Origin: CBFHSF01 sp965658445
GTDB taxonomy: Bacteria; Bacteroidota; Bacteroidia; Flavobacteriales; Schleiferiaceae
Length of the DNA stretch: 64,000 nt
Direction: 5' to 3'
NCBI GenBank assembly: GCA_965658445.1
Contig: CBFHSF010000003.1
Coordinates: 154,223-218,222, forward strand
Part shown: positions 27,292-35,160 of the stretch, piece after piece
How the letters are laid out: each line of letters opens with the position of its first letter
Numbering within the stretch: position 1 is the first letter of the stretch
The notes under the pieces: model-generated
Databases searched by the model: none
What the model saw: the letters and a program-made list of their open reading frames with translations, nothing else
Told to the model about the DNA's origin: nothing
Made by a program: the position numbers and the translations under genes

Positions 27292-28281
27292 ATGAGAATA
27301 CTTACGGGAATTCAGTCATCAGGTAGACAACACCTAGGAAATATTTTGGGAGCTATTTTGCCAGCTATCGAGCTCAGCAAAAAACCCGGTAACGATTCGT
27401 TTTTATTTATTGCGGACTTACACTCATTGACTACGGTTAAGGATAAAGAGGTTCGTCGAGAAAACGTAAGAGCTACTGCCGCAGCTTGGTTGGCTTGTGG
27501 CTTGGATCCAGAGAAAACCGTTTTTTACCGCCAATCGGATATTCCCGAAGTGGCTGAGTTTACTTGGTATCTCAACTGTTTTACACCCTTCCCAATGTTG
27601 GCAAACGCCCACAGTTTTAAAGATAAATCTGAGAAGCTGGCAGACGTTAATGCGGGATTGTTTGATTACCCTGTTCTCATGGCCGCGGATATCCTAATGT
27701 ATGACGCCGATGTCGTTCCCGTAGGGAAAGATCAACGACAGCATTTGGAGATGACGCGTGACATCTGTGGTGCGGTAAATCACCACTTTAAATCAGATGT
27801 TTTGGTAGCTCCAGAAGCCAGTATTTCTGAGAAGGTAATGGTCATCCCGGGGACAGACGGACAGAAAATGTCGAAGTCTTATGGCAATGTCATAGATATA
27901 TTCCTTCCCAAGAACAAGCTTAAGAAGCAGGTTATGTCTATTGTGACAGACTCTGTGGCCTTGGAAGACCCCAAGGACCCTGACACTTGTAACGTAGTGG
28001 CTCTATACAAACTCGTTGCCTCAGAAGAAAAGGTAGGGGAGATGGAAGCCAACTACCGCGCCGGTGGATACGGATACGGTCACGCCAAAACCGAATTACT
28101 CAATACACTTTTGGAGAAGTTTGCCGAAGAGCGCGAACGCTTTGATGCTCTCATGGAGAAGCCAGAAGAAATTGAAAAGGCCCTACAGATAGGGGCTGAG
28201 AAAGCCAGACCGGTAGCCAGTTCTGTCTTGCAAAGATTGAGAGATCAACTCGGTTTTGGTCCTGATTCATCTGTACTTTAG
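27292..28281 (+). CDS. trpS: Tryptophanyl-tRNA synthetase
   Basis: Class I synthetase charging tRNA-Trp. The start MRILTGIQSSGRQHLGNILG contains the HIGH-equivalent motif (HLGN), and KMSKS is intact in DGQKMSKSYGN. The 329-residue length is normal. The ATG at 27292 is preferred because the promoter -7 box lies 18 bases upstream and the conserved N-terminus begins here. Confidence 0.97.
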   Translation: MRILTGIQSSGRQHLGNILGAILPAIELSKKPGNDSFLFIADLHSLTTVKDKEVRRENVRATAAAWLACGLDPEKTVFYRQSDIPEVAEFTWYLNCFTPFPMLANAHSFKDKSEKLADVNAGLFDYPVLMAADILMYDADVVPVGKDQRQHLEMTRDICGAVNHHFKSDVLVAPEASISEKVMVIPGTDGQKMSKSYGNVIDIFLPKNKLKKQVMSIVTDSVALEDPKDPDTCNVVALYKLVASEEKVGEMEANYRAGGYGYGHAKTELLNTLLEKFAEERERFDALMEKPEEIEKALQIGAEKARPVASSVLQRLRDQLGFGPDSSVL

Positions 28282-28338
28282 GGAAGTAACCTGATAAATC
28301 TCATTTCTCATTAGGAGTTCATTGGGCATTTTTGTCTT

Positions 28339-29349
28339 ATGAACACCACACTTCGCACCGCTCTCAAGAACGCTTTGGGCGATTCGCCCGTCTTGTTGCA
28401 ATCCGCCAAGAAGCTTCAAGGTCTTCGATTTGCCATGAGATATGGCAAGTACTACGGAATTCCAGGATATGAAAAGGCCACTACGCAAGAGGTAAACCTA
28501 GAGTTTTCTTCTGCCTGCAATCTTCGATGTTCTTTCTGTGCCCTAGACCATGAAGCCCCCAAACAATATATGTCCGTTGAGGTTTTGGACCGTGTACTTC
28601 ACGACATTACCACGGACAAGCGATTTTCCAATATTCAAAGAATCAATCTATTCCACGGAGGAGAAACCTTGATGCATCCCAAGAGAATGGACCTCTTTAA
28701 GCGAATTGCTGAGGTCAAGTGGAGTCTACACGTCGAGGGCAAATCCTTTCCAAAAGTTCACTTACTCACCAATGGAATGCTCATGAGAGAAGCCTTGATT
28801 TCTGAACTGTTGGAATTGGAAGTTTTGGACTCTGTAGGGTTCAGTTTTGATGGAGGTAGCCCAGAGGCCTTTGAAGATTTGAGGGTCAATGCCAAATGGG
28901 AGAAATTTTTCAAAAACGTTCGTGATTTCGATAGGCTCAGGAAAGAAAAAGAGTCTCGTGTTCAAATGTCAGGTATTACCATAATCCCCAAACCCCATCC
29001 CCTCAATTCTTCATGGATGCACCCCGAGTTCCAAGAGGTGGTTGAAATTATGGACGAGGTAGAGTTTAGAAGGCTACACGACTGGGGAGGAAAAGTTGAA
29101 ACCGGCGAAGAAACCAAGGCGCCCAGTAAAGTGGGTTGTGATTTGCTCATGGATCAGTTGGTGGTTTTTCCCACGGGAAATGTTACCGTTTGTTGCAATG
29201 ACTTGGCCGGTGAAGGAGTGATTGGGAATGTACTAGAAGAAGATCTTTATTCTGTGTATTCTTCTCCAATGCGACGCGATTGGATGCGCAAGATGGTGAT
29301 AGGTCAGAAAGATCAAATAGAACTCTGCAAGGACTGCCATACATTTTAG
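28339..29349 (+). CDS. Radical SAM/SPASM-like protein
   Basis: A 336-residue radical SAM enzyme. The cluster cysteines are Cys60, Cys64 and Cys67 in SACNLRCSFCALD, and the SAM loop includes NLFHGGETLMHP. The C-terminal region has VGCDLLMDQ, VTVCCNDLAGEGVIGN and ELCKDCHTF at the very end, a SPASM-type arrangement that would hold an extra iron-sulfur cluster. SPASM proteins modify peptides, enzymes or small molecules; no partner peptide or maturase is next to it, so the substrate is unknown. Confidence 0.88.
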   Translation: MNTTLRTALKNALGDSPVLLQSAKKLQGLRFAMRYGKYYGIPGYEKATTQEVNLEFSSACNLRCSFCALDHEAPKQYMSVEVLDRVLHDITTDKRFSNIQRINLFHGGETLMHPKRMDLFKRIAEVKWSLHVEGKSFPKVHLLTNGMLMREALISELLELEVLDSVGFSFDGGSPEAFEDLRVNAKWEKFFKNVRDFDRLRKEKESRVQMSGITIIPKPHPLNSSWMHPEFQEVVEIMDEVEFRRLHDWGGKVETGEETKAPSKVGCDLLMDQLVVFPTGNVTVCCNDLAGEGVIGNVLEEDLYSVYSSPMRRDWMRKMVIGQKDQIELCKDCHTF

Positions 29350-29376
29350 CCTTCATCATTTTTTAGGAAGCCTTTT

Positions 29377-29406
29377 TTGATGTCCAAACCCTCTGTGGTA
29401 TCTTGG
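29377..29406 (+). promoter_or_regulatory. Promoter of the sirtuin gene, probably leaderless
   Basis: TTG (29377-29379), 19 bases, TATCTTGG (29399-29406; one difference from TAnnTTTG). The box ends four bases before the ATG at 29411, so the transcript would begin at or beside the start codon. Confidence 0.5.
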
Positions 29407-29410
29407 GTTC

Positions 29411-30100
29411 ATGGAAAACATTTACTCAGACAAACCCAAGAAGCTCGTCGTTTTGACAGGCGCAGGAATGTCCGCAGAAAGCGGATTGGCCACCTTTAGA
29501 GATAGCGGTGGACTTTGGGAAAACTACAATGTATACGAAGTAGCCACACCTGAAGCCTGGCGTGCTGACTCCGAAAAAGTCCTTCACTTTTACAATTTAC
29601 GTCGACGACAATTGGAAGAGGTGGAACCCAATTCGGCTCATTCCTTCTTAGCTAATTTGGAAGGTGAAATGGAGGTTCAAATCATCACTCAGAACGTTGA
29701 CGATTTGCACGAGAGAGCGGGGTCTTCAAAAATATTGCACTTGCACGGTGAGTTGAGAAAAGCGCGTTCCGTCAACGACCCTTCCTACATTGTTGAGGTG
29801 GAGGGCACGGATCTTACCTCAAATGACAAGGCGCCAGATGGTTCTCCAATGAGGCCGCATGTAGTCTGGTTTGGAGAGGATGTCCCCATGATGGTTCCCG
29901 CCATTGAGTTAATGTCTCAAGCAGACCACGTATTAATTATTGGGACTTCTCTGCAAGTGTATCCTGCCGCTCAACTCATGGACTATCGTTCGCCGGGAGT
30001 GAAGGTTACCGTCATCGATCCAGGAGATTTGAGTTTGCACCCTGACATCCATCACATTAAAAAATCCGCCACAAAAGGGGTATTAGATTTGCCTTGGTGA
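29411..30100 (+). CDS. Sirtuin (NAD-dependent protein deacylase) without zinc cysteines
   Basis: NAD-dependent lysine deacylase of 229 residues. Visible motifs are GAGMSAESGLATFRDSGGLW, TQNVDDLHERAG and the catalytic His112 in LHLHGEL. Tyr61 and Arg64 in FYNLRRR match the YxxR pair that lets CobB/SIRT5-type enzymes accept succinyl or malonyl groups. The protein has no cysteine at all, so the usual four-cysteine zinc site is missing, although the flanking segments RKARSVNDPSY and MRPHVVWFGEDVP are conserved. It is the last gene before the rimP leader. Confidence 0.92.
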   Translation: MENIYSDKPKKLVVLTGAGMSAESGLATFRDSGGLWENYNVYEVATPEAWRADSEKVLHFYNLRRRQLEEVEPNSAHSFLANLEGEMEVQIITQNVDDLHERAGSSKILHLHGELRKARSVNDPSYIVEVEGTDLTSNDKAPDGSPMRPHVVWFGEDVPMMVPAIELMSQADHVLIIGTSLQVYPAAQLMDYRSPGVKVTVIDPGDLSLHPDIHHIKKSATKGVLDLPW

Positions 30101-30123
30101 GTATTAATGACTGTACTACAGGC

Positions 30124-30153
30124 TTGACTTACAATAAATTTGATGTATATTTG
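30124..30153 (+). promoter_or_regulatory. Promoter of rimP-nusA-infB
   Basis: TTG (30124-30126), 19 bases, TATATTTG (30146-30153), an exact match to the Bacteroidota consensus. The predicted start is near 30159, giving a leader of about 134 bases before rimP, the longest predicted leader in this window. Confidence 0.68.
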
Positions 30154-30174
30154 CACTGAAAATTAAGCAGCGAG

Positions 30175-30206
30175 TAAGAGAGGGGACTAGGGTCCCCTCT
30201 TTTATT
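30175..30206 (+). terminator. Terminator-like hairpin in the rimP leader (candidate attenuator)
   Basis: AGAGGGGAC (30179-30187), loop TAGG, GTCCCCTCT (30192-30200), then TTTATT. The stem can extend to 13 pairs with flanking bases. It lies about 20 bases after the predicted transcription start of the rimP operon and 87 bases before the rimP ATG. It could be the terminator of the sirtuin gene, an attenuator controlling rimP-nusA-infB, or both. Confidence 0.75.
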
Positions 30207-30292
30207 GATAGTATGTTTGATGGATTTGTTTGAACGTTTCCCTCTATATGACTCGTATAATGGAGAGGAATTTTTTTAACACGACAAGCTGA

Positions 30293-30751
30293 ATGGATAC
30301 AGAAAGAATCAAAGAAATCGTAAGCCAGGCCTTGGAAGAAAACCAAGCCTACTTGATTGATTTTTCCATTAGCCCTGAAAAACACATTGTGGTTTTGGCC
30401 GATGGAGATGAAGGCGTAAACATTCAGGCTTTGAAGATGATCAACCGAGCGATTGAGACAGAATTGGGAGAAGAGCACGAGTATTCCATAGAAGTTTCCT
30501 CGCCAGGACTGGACAAGCCCTTTATGGTTTTTAGACAATATCTAAAAAACGTTGGGCGTCCTGTGATAGTAAAGAAACACGATGGATCTGAGGAGCGCGG
30601 CAAGATGACCGTTGCAACAGAAGATCACATAGAACTTTGGAGAAAAGTAAGAGTACCCAAAGAAGTGGGAAAGGGAAAGATGACCATTGAGGAAACCCTC
30701 TCTATCCCCATGAATGACATAAATGAAACCTTTGTACAAATTGTATTTTAA
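30293..30751 (+). CDS. rimP: Ribosome maturation factor RimP
   Basis: Helps mature the 30S subunit. The 152-residue protein has the two RimP domains; the N-terminal one includes IDFSISPEKHIVVLADGDEG and EYSIEVSSPGLDKPF, the family signature SSPGLDRPL in local form. The C-terminal domain is the Sm-like barrel. It is followed after ten bases by nusA, the conserved bacterial order. Confidence 0.95.
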   Translation: MDTERIKEIVSQALEENQAYLIDFSISPEKHIVVLADGDEGVNIQALKMINRAIETELGEEHEYSIEVSSPGLDKPFMVFRQYLKNVGRPVIVKKHDGSEERGKMTVATEDHIELWRKVRVPKEVGKGKMTIEETLSIPMNDINETFVQIVF

Positions 30752-30761
30752 GTAAAAACCC

Positions 30762-32000
30762 ATGGAGAATCAAGCCATTATTGAGTCTTTTTCTGAGTTT
30801 AAGGACGAAAAGAATATTGATAGGGTAAGCCTTATGGCTTTTATTGAAGAAGCCTTCAGAAACCAACTTCGCAAGAAGTACGGTGATGATGAGAACTTTG
30901 ACATCATCGTTAACCCCGACAAAGGGGATATGGAAATCTGGAGAAACCGAATCATCGTGGCTGACGGTGAGGTGGAAGATGACAACATGGAAATTGAGTT
31001 GTCTGAGGCCTTGAAGATCGAGCCCGATTTTGAAATCGGTGAAGAGGTTTCTGAGGAAGTAAAGATTATCGACTTGGGTCGTCGCTTTGTTTTGGCTTTC
31101 CGCCAGAACTTAGTGAGCCGCATCCAAGAGCACGACAACGCAGAGTTGTTCAAGCAATATAAAGACATGGAAGGCGAATTGATTGCTGGTGAGGTTCACC
31201 ACATTCGCCACAGAGAAATCATTATCTACGACGACGAGTCTAACGAACTCATCCTTCCCAAGGATCAAATGATTCCCGAGAAGGACTTCTTTAGAAAAGG
31301 AGATACCGTTAGGGCCGTGGTAAAGCGTGTAGATTTTAAAGGAAACAAACCCATCGTAGTTCTTTCGAGAACTGACGAGCGCTTCCTTGAGAAATTATTT
31401 GAGCAAGAAATTCCTGAGGTATTTGATGGAATCATCGTAATCAAAAAGAGCGTTCGCGTTCCTGGAGAGAAGGCCAAAGTGGCTGTTGAGTCTTACGATG
31501 ACCGCATTGACCCCGTAGGAGCTTGTGTGGGTATGAAGGGATCTAGAATTCACGGAATCGTTCGCGAGTTGAGAAACGAGAACATTGACGTGATTAACTA
31601 CACTGCCAACATGCAGTTGTTTATCTCTAGAGCTTTGAGCCCAGCTCGTATTACCAGCATGACCATCAACGAAGAAGAGGGTCGCGTTGACGTTTTCCTG
31701 AAGCCAGACCAAGTTTCTTTGGCCATTGGTAAAGGAGGACACAACATCCGTTTGGCAGGTAAGCTTACAGGTTATGAAATCGACGTATACCGCGATGAAG
31801 AGGTAGACGAAGATGTTGAATTGACAGAATTTGCAGATGAAATCGAAGAGTGGATCATCGGTGAGCTCAAAGCCATCGGTTGTGATACGGCTCGTTCGGT
31901 TTTGGAGTTGTCTGTAGAGGAGTTGGTCAACAGAACGGACTTGGAAGAAGAAACCATCAGGGATGTACAATCCATTTTGAAATCAGAGTTTGAAGACTAA
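30762..32000 (+). CDS. nusA: Transcription termination/antitermination factor NusA
   Basis: RNA polymerase elongation factor that promotes pausing and intrinsic termination. The N-terminal domain is followed by an S1 domain (about 130-200) and two KH domains: KH1 near GACVGMKGSRIHGIVREL and KH2 near LAIGKGGHNIRLAGKLTGY. The C-terminal part (about 355-412, acidic, helical) is shorter than the double AR repeats of E. coli NusA, as usual for Bacteroidota. NusA stimulates hairpin-dependent termination, so the hairpin at 30175-30206 may feed back on its own operon. Confidence 0.97.
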   Translation: MENQAIIESFSEFKDEKNIDRVSLMAFIEEAFRNQLRKKYGDDENFDIIVNPDKGDMEIWRNRIIVADGEVEDDNMEIELSEALKIEPDFEIGEEVSEEVKIIDLGRRFVLAFRQNLVSRIQEHDNAELFKQYKDMEGELIAGEVHHIRHREIIIYDDESNELILPKDQMIPEKDFFRKGDTVRAVVKRVDFKGNKPIVVLSRTDERFLEKLFEQEIPEVFDGIIVIKKSVRVPGEKAKVAVESYDDRIDPVGACVGMKGSRIHGIVRELRNENIDVINYTANMQLFISRALSPARITSMTINEEEGRVDVFLKPDQVSLAIGKGGHNIRLAGKLTGYEIDVYRDEEVDEDVELTEFADEIEEWIIGELKAIGCDTARSVLELSVEELVNRTDLEEETIRDVQSILKSEFED

Positions 32001-32016
32001 CTTTGAAGTATATTTG
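31990..32016 (+). promoter_or_regulatory. Candidate internal promoter of infB
   Basis: TTG (31990-31992), 16 bases, TATATTTG (32009-32016). The -7 box is exact and the spacing one base short. The start would be near 32022, 18 bases before the infB ATG, and would allow infB to be made when the operon leader terminates. Confidence 0.42.
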
Positions 32017-32039
32017 AAAATTCACCGGAAAAACTGCGC

Positions 32040-35000
32040 ATGAGTACCGCCATCCGAATAAACAAAGTCCTAAAGGAATTAAACATCTCACTTGACCGTG
32101 CGGTTGAGACACTTTCGTCTCACGGCGAGGACATTGAGAAAAGCCCCAATACTAAGCTTAACCAAGCTCAGTACGATATTCTCGTGGGGGAATTCCAGGC
32201 AGATAAATCGAAGAAAGAGGCTTCGGAACAAGTGAACCAGAAGGTTCGCGAAGAGAAGGAGCAAATGAGGGCTGAAAAGGAGGCCATGCAAACACCGGAA
32301 GATGAGGCAGCAGTTGCCGAAGCTCCATCAGCTGCTGAAGAAGCACCTGCCCAAGAGGAAGAAGCCAAGGTTGAAGCACCTAAGGTGGAAGAGCCCGTGG
32401 CAGAGAAAGCTCCCGCTCCTGCGAAACCTGCAGTAGAGGAAGCCGCTGCTCCTGCGGAACCAGCTCCTGCTGCAGAAGAAGCGCCCGTTGCAGAAGAAGC
32501 GCCCGCAGAGAAAAAAGAGGCTAAAAAGGCAACGGCAAAAGCAGAAGAGCCAAGTACAGAGAAGCCTGCTGCCGAAGAGACTCCAAAGGCAGAAGCTCCC
32601 GCTGAAGAGAAAGATTCCGGAAGTGAAACGGATACGGCCGAAGGAAAAGGCGTGATTAAGGCGAAGTCGAAGGGACTTTCTAGATTGAAGATTCAAGGTA
32701 AAATTGAATTGGAAAAACCTAAGCCTGCAGCTAAGAAAGAAGCAAAACCCGCAGCAAAAGCACCTGCTGAGAAGCCTGCTCCCGCCAAAGAAGATAAGGC
32801 TCCGGCAACTGAAAAGCCAGCTGCAGAGACCACTGCTCCAAAAGCCGAAGCGGCTCAAGAAGCAAAAACAGAAGAGAAGCCTACAGAGGATTCTAAAATC
32901 ACTACCAAATACGAAAAGCTTTCTGGTCCTAAGTTGACGGGAGAGAAAATCGACTTGAGCCAGTTTAACAAGCCCAAGAAAAAGGTAGCGTCTTCTAACG
33001 AGCCTTCTGATGCCGATAAGCGCAAGAGAAAGCGCAAGAGAATTTCTACTCCGGGATCAAATAACCAAGGAGGAAATCAAAGACCTGACAACCGTGGTGG
33101 CAGAAGAAAAGGACGTCCGGCTCCTTCTCCAAAACGCGAGTTAACGGAAGAAGAAGTACAAAAGCAGATTAAAGAAACCCTTGAGAAACTCACGGGAGGA
33201 AATAAAAAATCGAAAGGATCAAAACTTCGTCGCGCCAAGCGTGAAGAGCGTCGTGAGCAAGATGCCATGGACGAAATGCGCCGCGAGGAAGAATCAATGG
33301 TACTAAAGGTTGCAGAGTTTGTAACCGTTACGGATTTAGCCCACATGATGGACGTGCCCGTAAACAAGGTAATTGGTTCACTGATGATGTTGGGAATCAT
33401 GGTAACCATGAACCAGCGTTTGGACGGAGAAACCCTTACTATTGTTGCTGAGGAATTTGGATACACTGTAGAATTTGTGGGATCGGATGTTACCGAGGCC
33501 ATTGAGGAGGAGGAAGACGCTCCAGAAGACCTCAAGCCAAGAGCTCCGATCATTACGGTTATGGGTCACGTTGACCACGGTAAAACCTCACTTTTGGACT
33601 ACATCCGTAAAGCGAATGTAATTGCCGGTGAGGCCGGAGGAATCACCCAGCACATTGGAGCATACTCTGTGACTATAGAAAACGGATCTAAGATCACATT
33701 CCTAGATACACCGGGTCACGAGGCCTTTACAGCGATGCGTGCTCGTGGTGCTCAGGTGACGGATGTTGCCATTATTGTGGTGGCTGCGGATGACGCGGTA
33801 ATGCCTCAAACCAAAGAAGCGATTTCTCACGCACAGGCGGCGGGTGTACCCATCGTATTTGCGTTGAACAAAATTGATAAGCCAGGCGCCAACTCAGATA
33901 AGATTAGAGAGCAACTCTCTACGATGAACATCTTGTTGGAAGACTGGGGTGGAAAAGTTCAATCTCAAGAGGTTTCGGCCAAGACGGGATTGGGTGTTAA
34001 TGAGTTGTTGGAGAAAGTACTCCTTGAAGCAGAAATGCTTGACTTAAAGGCCAACCCAGACAGAAACGCCAGCGGTACTGTAATTGAAGCCTCTCTTGAC
34101 AAAGGTCGCGGATACTTGTCTACCATCTTGGTTCAGAACGGAACCCTTAAGATTGGAGATTACGTATTGGCAGGTCAATACTCTGGTAAGGTGAGAGCCA
34201 TGCTCGATGAGCGCGGTCACCGAATTGACGAGGCAGGCCCTTCTACTCCTGTTATCCTTTTGGGTCTTGACGGAGCACCTCAGGCAGGTGATACCTTCTT
34301 GATCATGGATGACGAAAGAGAAGCCAAGCAGATTGCTCAGAGAAGAATGCAGTTGCAGCGTGAGCAAAGTGTAAGAACTCAGAAAAACTTGACCCTAGAA
34401 GAGATTGGAAGACGTTTGGCCATAGGAGATTTCCAAGAGCTCAACGTAGTTCTCAAAGGGGACGTGGACGGTTCGGTAGAGGCTCTTTCGGACTCACTTC
34501 AGAAACTGTCTACCGATCAGATTCAAGTAAATATTATCCACAAGGCTGTAGGACAGATTTCTGAAGGGGATATCCTTTTGGCGGCTGCTTCTGACGCTAT
34601 AATTGTTGGATTCCAGGTAAGACCTTCTGGATCGGCAAGAAAGCTCGCAGAGAAGGAAGAAGTAGACATCCGTCTATACAGCATTATCTACGATGCCATC
34701 AACGAAATCAAAGACGCCATGGAGGGAATGCTCTCGCCAGACGTTAAAGAGGTGGTTACTTGTAACCTTGAGGTTAGAGAGACCTTTAAGATTTCTAAGG
34801 TGGGAACCATCGCCGGTTGTATGGTAATGGATGGAACCATTAAGAGGAATACTTCGGTTCGATTGATCCGCGACGGTGTAGTTATTTACACCGGTGGATT
34901 GGGATCTCTTAAGCGCTTTAAAGACGACGTAAAAGAAGTTTCTAAGGGCTACGATTGTGGATTGAACATCACCAACTTTAACGACATTAAAATTGGAGAT

Positions 35001-35048
35001 GTGATTGAAGGATTCGAAGAGATTGAAGTGAAAAAGACATTGGATTAA
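32040..35048 (+). CDS. infB: Translation initiation factor IF-2
   Basis: GTPase that places initiator tRNA on the ribosome. The G1 motif GHVDHGKT is at residues 509-516, with DTPGHE and NKID following. A short N-terminal helical domain (about 1-55) is followed by a long Ala/Pro/Glu/Lys-rich linker (about 65-340), then a basic segment (RKRKRKR near 330) and the G and C-terminal domains. The 1002-residue length exceeds the roughly 890 of E. coli because of this linker. It starts 40 bases after nusA and ends before a strong terminator. Confidence 0.97.
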   Translation: MSTAIRINKVLKELNISLDRAVETLSSHGEDIEKSPNTKLNQAQYDILVGEFQADKSKKEASEQVNQKVREEKEQMRAEKEAMQTPEDEAAVAEAPSAAEEAPAQEEEAKVEAPKVEEPVAEKAPAPAKPAVEEAAAPAEPAPAAEEAPVAEEAPAEKKEAKKATAKAEEPSTEKPAAEETPKAEAPAEEKDSGSETDTAEGKGVIKAKSKGLSRLKIQGKIELEKPKPAAKKEAKPAAKAPAEKPAPAKEDKAPATEKPAAETTAPKAEAAQEAKTEEKPTEDSKITTKYEKLSGPKLTGEKIDLSQFNKPKKKVASSNEPSDADKRKRKRKRISTPGSNNQGGNQRPDNRGGRRKGRPAPSPKRELTEEEVQKQIKETLEKLTGGNKKSKGSKLRRAKREERREQDAMDEMRREEESMVLKVAEFVTVTDLAHMMDVPVNKVIGSLMMLGIMVTMNQRLDGETLTIVAEEFGYTVEFVGSDVTEAIEEEEDAPEDLKPRAPIITVMGHVDHGKTSLLDYIRKANVIAGEAGGITQHIGAYSVTIENGSKITFLDTPGHEAFTAMRARGAQVTDVAIIVVAADDAVMPQTKEAISHAQAAGVPIVFALNKIDKPGANSDKIREQLSTMNILLEDWGGKVQSQEVSAKTGLGVNELLEKVLLEAEMLDLKANPDRNASGTVIEASLDKGRGYLSTILVQNGTLKIGDYVLAGQYSGKVRAMLDERGHRIDEAGPSTPVILLGLDGAPQAGDTFLIMDDEREAKQIAQRRMQLQREQSVRTQKNLTLEEIGRRLAIGDFQELNVVLKGDVDGSVEALSDSLQKLSTDQIQVNIIHKAVGQISEGDILLAAASDAIIVGFQVRPSGSARKLAEKEEVDIRLYSIIYDAINEIKDAMEGMLSPDVKEVVTCNLEVRETFKISKVGTIAGCMVMDGTIKRNTSVRLIRDGVVIYTGGLGSLKRFKDDVKEVSKGYDCGLNITNFNDIKIGDVIEGFEEIEVKKTLD

Positions 35049-35091
35049 TTTTCAGATAGACTTTCACAACCGAAAGGTTATAGATAGAAAA

Positions 35092-35123
35092 TGAAAAAGC
35101 CCCGCAACTGCGGGGCTTTTTCA
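35092..35123. terminator. Bidirectional intrinsic terminator after infB
   Basis: GCCCCGC (35099-35105), loop AACT, GCGGGGC (35110-35116), flanked by AAAAA and TTTTT; the stem can extend to 14 pairs. It serves infB on the plus strand and the convergent secreted-protein gene on the minus strand. Confidence 0.95.
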
Positions 35124-35160
35124 TTGGTAAAAAGTTTCTTATTTGATGGGGAACCACATT

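Noticed and set aside
30256..30261. TATAAT word upstream of rimP
   Set aside because: A sigma-70 type box of E. coli; Bacteroidota use TAnnTTTG, and no matching -35 element is present.
32158..32858. Long minus-strand frames within infB
   Set aside because: Low-complexity products made by the Ala/Pro/Glu/Lys-rich linker of IF-2 read on the other strand.
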